Assembly (NCBI GenBank): GCA_963695415.1
Contig: CAVOGL010000001.1
Location: forward strand, 186,001 to 250,000
From: CAVXWV01 sp963695415
Lineage (GTDB): Bacteria > Chloroflexota > Anaerolineae > Anaerolineales > UBA4823
Reading direction: 5' to 3'
Length of the DNA stretch: 64,000 bases
Part shown: piece after piece, positions 57,389 to 64,000 of the stretch
How positions within the stretch are numbered: position 1 is the first letter of the stretch
Layout of the letters: every line of letters begins with the position of its first letter
Notes under the pieces: model-generated
Told to the model about the DNA's origin: nothing
Seen by the model: the letters and a program-made list of their open reading frames with translations, nothing else
Database searches by the model: none
Position numbers and translations under genes: made by a program

Positions 57389-58290
57389 TTATTGGTTAGC
57401 GATCATCTGGTCCAGCCGCTGTTCAATCATTTCCCTGGTCAAACTGCCAAACTGGACAGAATGGATGACACCGCTGCTGTCGAGAAAAAAGGAAGTGGGC
57501 AGGAAAAGAACCAGGTAATTTTTCCAGAACGCTTCACCTTTGTCCAACAAAATTGTGTGCGTCAAACCGAGTTCGGAGACTTTCGCACGCACATCTTCCA
57601 GGTTGTCCTGTTCGATGCCGTTGATCGAGACGATCGTCACTTCGGGATAATCTTTGCTGATCTGCTCGAGCATAGGCAGTTCCTCCATACAAGGGATACA
57701 CCAGGAAGCCCAGTAATTGATCAGAACGGGACGACCCAAAAGTGACTGCTTGCTGACTTCCACACCATCGAGGGTATACAAAGTAAATTCGGGGGCAGAA
57801 AACCCGACCTCGGGTTTGATGGGCGGGAGCTCGATCATCAGGCTGGTTGATCCGGCTGGTTCTTCAGCAGCAGGAGCTGGATCAACAGTATTTTCCAGAA
57901 GCTCAACCGTTTCATCCTGCAGTTTGCTGGCGAAGGCTGGTGCCTCAGATTGGTCTTAGGCCTCAGATCCGTTTGAGGCCTCGACATAAGCTGCGGTTTC
58001 GTCGGAGAGGCTATCGTTATAAGCCTCTTCAACAATGATCACCTGCTCCTCACCTGCCTGATCCTGTGCAGTCATTTGTTCTTCGGCGACCACCTCGTTT
58101 ACCTGCGCAGCAGCTTGAGGTTCAATGTTTTGAGCCAGGGCGTCCTGCGCCGCTGCGTCCAGCGCCGCTGAGTTCCAGCGCTGCTGCCCCGCAGGCTGAC
58201 AGGAAAATTAAAGCAATGAGAACTCACTGCCACCATTACCCCAGCGCTCGATTTGATTTTTATCATTTTCACAAATTGTAATTGCACCAA
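57389..58290 (-). CDS. TlpA-like thioredoxin lipoprotein, two frameshifts and one in-frame stop
   Basis: Pieces in order: MIKIKSSAGVMVAV; then in the +1 frame a lipobox VLIALIFLSACGAAALEL; then in the next frame SAALDAAAQDALAQNIEPQA and an acidic Ala/Glu-rich linker. After an in-frame TAA (57958-57960), the same frame goes on DQSEAPAFASKLQDETVELL and enters the thioredoxin domain: VGFSAPEFTLYTLDG, LINYWASWCIPCMEELPM with the CxxC, and LPTSFFLDSSG. The thioredoxin part alone (from 57838) is intact. The joined protein is an outer-face thiol-disulfide lipoprotein of about 300 residues. It may reduce or protect thiols near the C39 transporter encoded upstream. The breaks could be assembly errors or real decay. 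Confidence 0.6.
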
Positions 58291-58410
58291 TAAACTCCAT
58301 TTAGTAAATTTGTGGTCACATTATAAACGCAGGCTGGTGTTTTCCATCATATTTACCTACGATCCGTAAAAATACCACTCAATGACGCAGGCTTAAGCGT
58401 CCATTCTTAC

Positions 58411-58422
58411 CGACAATTGTCG
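58411..58422. promoter_or_regulatory. Perfect 12-base palindrome between TlpA-like and ABC transporter genes
   Basis: CGACAATTGTCG is fully self-complementary, within a 152-base gap. A site for a dimeric regulator is possible; chance is also possible. Confidence 0.25.
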
Positions 58423-58442
58423 TACGGCATTAGTAAGAGTGT

Positions 58443-61323
58443 TCATGGTTTATTCACAATGCCGTGTAAAGCGAACCTAACCTGGGATATCGTGCGGTCT
58501 GCCAGCTGGTCTCCAGCCAGCTGGTCTCCAGCCACTGCGTCTTCTTCCAGGCGACCATCTGCGATGACCATCCTGCGCCAGCCAGGATCAGCCCAGAAAT
58601 TCTTGTGTACCAGCTCATCTTCAGCGAGCATGGCATAGTAACGCGATCCCGTGTTGGCTGCCAGGATCTCAGGTTCACCATCCTCAACAACACTGCCATT
58701 CTCAATCACCAGAACCCGATTGAAAGAACGAGTTTCTACCACATCATGGGTGATGGTCAGCAGCGTTGCCCCCTGCCAGTGTTCGCGGGAGCGTTTCAGC
58801 AGGCTGCGCCTCGCCTGCCGGTCCAACCCACGGAACGGTTCATCCAGGATAACCAGGCGGACAGACTGCTTCATCAACGCCCTTCCCAGGCGAACGCGCT
58901 GACCCTCACCGCCTGAGACCAATCCCCCTCCCTCGCCCAGTGAAGTCTTTAACCCGTCAGGCATACGTTCCAGTACAGAAAACAGGTCAGCGTCTGAAAT
59001 CACCTGACCGATCGGAGATGAAGATCCTTCCTGGTTGCCAAAGCGAAGGTTTTCATAAAATGACCAGTTCCAAAGCTGCACAGCAGGATCAACCCAGGCG
59101 GTTTGCCGGCGCAATACCCTCATCAGAACTCCCGTCCAGCGGTACACCATCCACCAGGATTTGCCCTCGAGCAGGTCGATGCCAACCCAATAATAAACCA
59201 ACAAGACTGGATTTACCCGCCCCAGATGGACCAACAATAGCGATATGCTCCCCAGGATTGATCTTCAGGGAAATGTTTTTCAGGATCGGATTTCCGCCAG
59301 CCACGAGGTCAACGTCCTGAATACCAATCCCAACAGGACGCTCGTAGACGGTTGGATGAACCGGAAAACTTGAGACATCGCCTTGTTTGCCGTCCCCTGG
59401 AGATATCCAGGCTGATTCTTCATCCGGCGCTCCAAGCGGCTCTAATAAACGCAGGTAACGACTGCGCATCATGGGATACTGTTGTACAGCCGACGCCAGA
59501 GAAGCGCCGATTGTGGGTAAACTCAGTGTCCAGTAGAACAATAACAACATCTCAGCGGGATTCCCGCCCCGAGCCAGGTAAGAAAAAACGATGAGAATCG
59601 AAAACACCGTATATACAAGCGCCCCGGCTCCCTGCAGGAAAGAAGTCAGGTTGTTTGTCTGACGACCTGTGCGCATCCACTCATAAAGCTGCATTTCGTG
59701 CTGGCGGCGCAGCGACCGTTCAGCCCCATGAGATTTCACCGGTACCAAACCAAGGAGGGCATCGAGATAAAACCTGCTTAATGCACCCGTATTTGTTCGG
59801 AAACGCATTACATTCTCTTGCAAGATTGGGGTGGTCAACAAGGTAAAAATTATGAAAATCACTGTACCCAGGATGGCGATTAATGCACTCGATGTATCCA
59901 ACCAGATGATGCCTATCGTTGTCAGAACCAGTTGGAAAAATAAACGCAGCAGCTGTACACCAAGGTCAGGCAGTGAGCGGAGGAGGCGTAAGTCATACGC
60001 TCGCTGAGTCATATCTGAGGTCAGACGACTGCGAAAATAACGGTCTCCCAACCGAGGAATCTTCTCTAAAAATGCGATCCGCAGTCGTGTTTCAAGGCGC
60101 CTGCCCATTCGCTGGACAGTGGAAGCAATAGGAATTTCCAGAAGCAGTGGTAAAGCGACAAAGGCGACCAACACAAGAAATGCCCACAACCTTTGCGATC
60201 CCGATCCCAAACTTTCACCAACCCTCAGTACCCCCTGCATCAATAATGCTTCCACCAGAACCGTTAGCGTCGCAATCATTAACGAGAAAACCAGAATAGC
60301 AGGAGTGAGAAGTCCATCTTCCTTGAGCGCACGCCAGATCTCCCTCTCAGGACGCGCTGCAGGTTCCTTTAGTGCAGCTTCCAGGTCAGGTGAAAGCGGT
60401 TTGGCGTGAAGTTCATCTTCACCCGCAAACATGCCATCAACTCCTGGTAATCGCTCTCCACGAGTGCCAGATATGCGAACAAGAACTGCACCACGAAGGA
60501 GCAGCATGTCCGGTCCATCCCCATCTTCCTGAACAGGCAGTGGAGAAACTGACCAGTACATGGCAGGGACTGTCAGGATCGGGTCAGGAATGGAAGTATC
60601 GCCGCTGGTAGTGGCAATCTTTTCTCTCGATTTTGTGCTGCCAAGGAATTCAACCAGCAGGTTGCCAGCGGTTTCGCCTTTGGTCACACCTTTGGCTTCG
60701 ACCAGTGAGTCCAACATACGGACGGCTGCGTCCAGTGCTGCCAGTGAATACCAGCCAGGATCCTCGAGAGCCTCATCGATCAATTCACTGATACGATGGT
60801 TTCCAATTTCCAGGTTGAGCATCCTGCGGCGAAGTGGAACGAGTAAACCTGGTGATCCAGCCCAATCTCTCCATGCCTGGGCTTCGACGGGCATCGTGTG
60901 GATATATATTTCATGGCGAAAACGCTTCCATGTCGTCCAACGACGACCTGATGCCGGATCCATCAACTGCAGCCGATTGCCAAATCGCCCCCAAATAACC
61001 AGGAAATGGGTCGATCCGTTGGGAAGCTGTATGACCGCAATAGATGGCAAAACTTGCGCTTCATCTAACATGATATGGTCGGCAGGGATCATGATTTGTT
61101 CCGCTTCCAGACCGAGTTGTACAGCCAGATCCTCGATGGTATCAATCGAGGTGCCATCCACATCCGTCTGGCACGCTTCGCGCAGACGTCCATAACTAAC
61201 AGGAATTCCGAAACCCTCAAGAATACATTTTAAGGAAGCCGGACCGCAATCCATCGCGGAGGTCTGTACAACCTCGTGTGCTAGAAAGCGCATTCCGGGT
61301 AAAGGAGGATCAAAAAACATCAA
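58443..61323 (-). CDS. C39-peptidase ABC exporter (bacteriocin-type processing transporter), one frameshift
   Basis: About 959 residues. The C39 peptidase (1-135) has all three catalytic residues: Cys26 in QTSAMDCGPASLK, His106 in GSTHFLVIW and Asp122 in LMDPASG. About 200 residues of unrecognised sequence follow (WYSLAALDAAVRMLDSLVEA and MYWSVSPLPVQEDGDG), longer than in usual processing transporters. The membrane domain (~340-650) leads to the ATPase: Walker A VGPSGAGKSS, then after a +1 frame break near 59115 VLRRQTAWVDPAVQLWNWS, signature VSGGEGQRVRLGRAL and Walker B LVILDEPFRGLD. It would cut a leader from a peptide at a Gly-Gly-type site and export the rest. A HlyD-like adaptor gene lies 21 bases upstream. 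Confidence 0.87.
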
Positions 61324-61344
61324 GCGAACTGTATCTTCGAAGCG

Positions 61345-61824
61345 TTATTCATTTTCATCAGGAGCTGCAATACCTGCCCCCCCCAGTCCTGAGCGAAGGA
61401 CGATTTCTACTGGAGCAACCCGTGCGATTTCAATACTCACCATGCCATCGATAGTTCCAGTTGAAGCAGGGCTATTCTCAATCGACCCTCCAATCAACAG
61501 CTCCACACGATCCGTTTCGCGGTCTATACGAAAAACATACACGGGGATTGTGACGGGTTGTTCACCCTGCCCAGTCATTAGGCTCAATTTACCTTCGGTT
61601 CCCGGCTGGATATGAGACGCTGTCCCTTGATTAAATTGTGCCATGAGATTTCCTTGCTCATTCACTTCTAACTGGTCGCTGGTCTCGAAAAGGCTGACTT
61701 TTCCCAGAAAAAACCAGAACAACAGAGCTGCCAGCGCTGCCCCTGATAGTATCAATCCAATGCGAGCTACAAGGAAGCTGTCGGTGTTCAGGGAGCGCAA
61801 GGAACGCGAAAAAGGTAAAGACAT
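61345..61824 (-). CDS. Minimal HlyD-like membrane adaptor
   Basis: 159 residues. One N-terminal helix (ARIGLILSGAALAALLFWFF) is followed by a short extracellular beta region (GTASHIQPGTEGKLSLMTGQ, VYVFRIDRETDRVELLI, VSIEIARVAPVEIVLRSGLG). This is the N-terminal anchor plus barrel-like part of HlyD/secretion-protein families without the long coiled-coil hairpin. Loss of the hairpin fits a cell with a single membrane. It is the first gene of a minus-strand operon with the C39 transporter, which it probably assists. Confidence 0.65.
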   Translation of the reverse strand: MSLPFSRSLRSLNTDSFLVARIGLILSGAALAALLFWFFLGKVSLFETSDQLEVNEQGNLMAQFNQGTASHIQPGTEGKLSLMTGQGEQPVTIPVYVFRIDRETDRVELLIGGSIENSPASTGTIDGMVSIEIARVAPVEIVLRSGLGGAGIAAPDENE

Positions 61825-61936
61825 GAGAGTATTATAACGGCTATGACACCGGCTGAAACTACGTCATATGTCGCTTATTTCCTGACACAATCCATGTTAA
61901 ACTTAACTCGGAGATCATAGAACGGAGGATATGTGC

Positions 61937-62140
61937 GTGAAAATTAAAACAACCATCAGAGCCGGACAGCAATCCATCACGGAAGCGCCTGTTGAATATG
62001 CAAGAACGGTTGTAGATGAACTGGTCAACGCTGCCCAGGATGGAACTAAGAATTTGCGTTTGTGGTCCATTGTCGGTCTGAAAGGTGATGGATACTCAAA
62101 CTGGATGGTAATCCGCCAAAATCCGACAAAAACTGCCTGA
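61937..62140 (+). CDS. Short peptide gene, candidate cargo of the adjacent exporter
   Basis: 67 residues from GTG 61937, which has GGAGG eight bases upstream; ATG 61931 is too close to that site. It starts KIKTTIRAGQQSITEAP and contains an amphipathic stretch VEYARTVVDELVNAAQDG, then LRLWSIVGLKGDGYSNWMVI. It contains no Cys, and the double-glycine context LKGDG is not a typical leader end. It is divergently transcribed from the adaptor and lies 32 bases before the second ABC gene, the place where precursor peptides often lie. No family recognised. Confidence 0.45.
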   Translation: MKIKTTIRAGQQSITEAPVEYARTVVDELVNAAQDGTKNLRLWSIVGLKGDGYSNWMVIRQNPTKTA

Positions 62141-62172
62141 CCTGGAATTAAAACCAGGTTCAGTAAATCGTC

Positions 62173-64000
62173 ATGTCATTTTCTTCACCGGCAACCGCGG
62201 AAATCACCTGGTCGGTTGACCGACTGGGGGACTTAATTGAAAATCTGGCAGATCGAAGCGGTCTGGTCTCACATCCATCCAGTTTACCCAAACCACCGGC
62301 AGGTCTTTCGGACAGGAAATACGGCTCAGATGGAGAAGCTTTCAACCGCTGGATCGGTTCCGCCTGTGCCCAATTGGGTCTCGAATCCGAGCCCATAGAT
62401 GCATCCTATGCAGACTTCGAAAAACTGCTCCAATCTGGCGCGCCTCTGATCTTACGCCTGCCAACGCCAGATACCGGCGAGCAGTCTGGATTCCTGGGCT
62501 TGCTCCGGGCAGGCAAGAATCGGGTCACCTTACTCACTCCGGAATTGAAGAAGCGCAGCTTACGGCTTGAACAGGTGCGAAGCTGGATGACGGCACATAT
62601 TGAATCGGCACTCGAGGGGCAGATCGATCGGATGCTCGCTTCCGCCAAGGTCCCGGCAAACAGATTGTCTGTCGCGCGTAAAGCGATCCTGGCAAACCAC
62701 CTCGGATCCGTACCCATCCAGGCGGGTTGGCAGATGAGGTTATCACCAGGAGCCAGCATATTCAAGCATTTGCAAAATCGAAAACTGTTGCTGCCTGTCG
62801 CCGTGATGTTCAGCTTCCATTTCATCCAACAGTTATTGGGATTGCTGGCATGGGTGGTAATCGGCAGAGGTATTTTCCAGAACCAGTTCGACCTGGGGTG
62901 GATGGTTGCCTGGGTTATTCTTTTGCTCTCCTCCATTCCCTTACGTTTAATCGTCAGCGATATGCAGGGCGAATTTTCTTTGGGAGCCGGTTCAGTTTTT
63001 AAAGAACGCCTTTTATACGGCATCACCCAGCTGAACCCTGATGAAATCCGCCATCTTGGAATGGGTCAATTCCTCGGCAGGATTATGGAGTCTGAAGCTG
63101 TCGAGATGCTTGCTTTTGGCGGTGGTTTCAGCGCCCTGCTGGCAGTGATCGAGATCGGATTGGCATTCTATGTTCTCAGTCACGCGGCAATGGGAAGTTT
63201 CCTGATCGCATTACTAACGCTTTGGGTGCTGGTTACATTAGGTTTGCTGTGGCGAGGGTTTCAAATCAACAGAGAATGGGCACAGGTTTATCGAGAAATG
63301 ACCAATGAGCTCGTTGAGAATATGGTTGGGCACCGTACACGCCTGGTACAGGAAGATCCACTTAGCTGGCACGAACGAGAAGACCAGCTGCTCAATCGCT
63401 ATCTCAAATTATCAGAACGTGTGGATGCAGCGGGAGTACAGCTGCAAAGTTTTGTCGGGCGCGGTTGGCTTATCCTGGGATTAACGGTCGTCGGTCTCGC
63501 TTTCCTCTCTCCTGGTACCTCCACACAGACGCTGGCTATCGCGCTGGGAGGGGTTATTTTTGCATCCCAATCCCTGGGTCATTTGACCAGTGGATCACAG
63601 AGCCTGATCAGCTTGAGAATCGCCTGGGAGCAGGTGGGTCCGTTGTTCAAAGCTGCCGAAAGACCCTCTGAAAGCGCATCTCTGGATTTCATCTCCTTTC
63701 AAACTCCCGTCTCACCGATGAATCAACAGGGCACAATTGATGGGTCACCAGATGAAAATTTGTCGGGCAGCATACTGCCGGTACACAGAAACGAGACCCA
63801 GCAACCTGTCATCATTGCTCGAGACCTGGTTTTCCGATACCGTCCACAGGCAAAGGCGGTGATCGATCACATCACCATTCAAATCCATGAAGGTGAGAAG
63901 ATCCTGCTGGAAGGTCCTTCTGGCGGTGGAAAAACCACACTGGCTGCGGTCTTGACAGGCTTGAGACTGCCAGAAAACGGCAGTCTGCTGCTCTGGGGAA
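62173..64000 (+). CDS. ABC exporter with degenerate N-terminal peptidase-like domain, partial (runs off the window)
   Basis: The frame is open from ATG 62173 to the window end (609 codons). Residues ~70-160 (AFNRWIGSACAQLGL, FEKLLQSGAPLILRLP, LRAGKNRVTLLTPEL) follow the C39 pattern of strands but lack the catalytic Cys, His and Asp, so it looks like a C39-like domain without activity. Six membrane helices follow (~215-490, for example LLLPVAVMFSFHFIQQLLGL and MVAWVILLLSSIPLRLIV). An ATPase begins at IIARDLVFRYRPQAKAV with Walker A LEGPSGGGKTTLAAVL at ~590; the rest is outside. It is the second transporter half of the peptide-export locus, similar in arrangement to the two-ABC NHLM bacteriocin systems (from memory). 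Confidence 0.85.
   Translation, partial: MSFSSPATAEITWSVDRLGDLIENLADRSGLVSHPSSLPKPPAGLSDRKYGSDGEAFNRWIGSACAQLGLESEPIDASYADFEKLLQSGAPLILRLPTPDTGEQSGFLGLLRAGKNRVTLLTPELKKRSLRLEQVRSWMTAHIESALEGQIDRMLASAKVPANRLSVARKAILANHLGSVPIQAGWQMRLSPGASIFKHLQNRKLLLPVAVMFSFHFIQQLLGLLAWVVIGRGIFQNQFDLGWMVAWVILLLSSIPLRLIVSDMQGEFSLGAGSVFKERLLYGITQLNPDEIRHLGMGQFLGRIMESEAVEMLAFGGGFSALLAVIEIGLAFYVLSHAAMGSFLIALLTLWVLVTLGLLWRGFQINREWAQVYREMTNELVENMVGHRTRLVQEDPLSWHEREDQLLNRYLKLSERVDAAGVQLQSFVGRGWLILGLTVVGLAFLSPGTSTQTLAIALGGVIFASQSLGHLTSGSQSLISLRIAWEQVGPLFKAAERPSESASLDFISFQTPVSPMNQQGTIDGSPDENLSGSILPVHRNETQQPVIIARDLVFRYRPQAKAVIDHITIQIHEGEKILLEGPSGGGKTTLAAVLTGLRLPENGSLLLWG

Overview
The window looks like a contig from an uncultured anaerobic member of the Chloroflexota (Anaerolineae-like). 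This is inferred from gene style: many GAF/HisKA_3 sensor kinases with NarL-type regulators, DUF6325/SHOCT/UBP-finger/DUF4332 small proteins, CPBP and clostripain peptidases, DUF5696/DUF6259/GH127 glycosidases, and LPxTG-free lipoproteins with Thr/Pro-rich linkers. No rRNA, tRNA, CRISPR array, transposase or integrase was seen. About 20 apparent frame breaks fall in otherwise well-conserved genes between 0-36.8 kb and 58-61 kb. Roughly 17 of them are +1 (one extra base), so they look more like uncorrected assembly insertions than decay. Gene coordinates here span the breaks.

Layout. 0-4.6 kb: a small HTH-like protein behind a perfect 16-bp palindrome, a PCD-VOC fusion protein, a DUF5696 glycosidase and a membrane-anchored pentapeptide-repeat protein. 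4.8-9.3 kb: a 7TM/PAS/GAF histidine kinase with its NarL regulator and a receiver-only protein. 9.5-32.8 kb: a plus-strand energy/anaerobic-stress island. It starts with a small membrane protein, DUF6325 and SHOCT proteins. A glycyl radical enzyme (GRE) operon follows: GRE, phosphofructokinase-like protein, radical-SAM activase, ferredoxin and S-adenosylmethionine synthetase. Next come a rhodanese, a SpoIIAA-like protein and two SulP transporters. The island ends with a GH63-like glucosidase, a GH13 enzyme, a glucose-dehydrogenase-like enzyme, a CoA-disulfide-reductase/rhodanese, polyphosphate kinase 2 and a P2-like P-type ATPase. 33-36.7 kb: a minus-strand glycosidase pair (GH127 then DUF6259). 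36.8-37.0 kb: a 117-bp tandem repeat.

37-43.1 kb: a PH-like membrane protein, a second receiver-only protein, a 1445-residue propeller-type sensor kinase and its NarL regulator. 43.4-47.3 kb: a small DUF protein, a clostripain-like protease and a CPBP protease. 48-52.9 kb: a DUF4332 protein, a secreted protein with three repeated domains, and an ECF sigma factor followed by an unrecognised 407-residue repeat protein and a glycine-zipper peptide. 52.9-53.1 kb: a perfect 80-bp tandem duplication. 53.1-57.3 kb: small zinc proteins, a lipoprotein and a third kinase/regulator pair. 57.4-64 kb: a probable peptide-export locus. It has a TlpA-like lipoprotein, a C39-peptidase ABC transporter, a minimal HlyD-like adaptor, a short divergent peptide gene and a second ABC exporter cut off by the window end.

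How it may work together (inference): the GRE operon carries everything needed to install a glycyl radical, namely SAM supply, reductant and activase. The surrounding glucan hydrolases, glucose oxidation, polyphosphate kinase, thiol enzymes and ion pumps fit survival under oxygen or energy limitation. The adjacent GAF-containing kinase and NarL regulator are the obvious candidates for control, loosely like DosS/DosR. The two most unusual systems are the GRE operon, with its non-canonical active-site loop and its phosphofructokinase-like partner with a rewritten active site, and the C39/ABC peptide-export locus.
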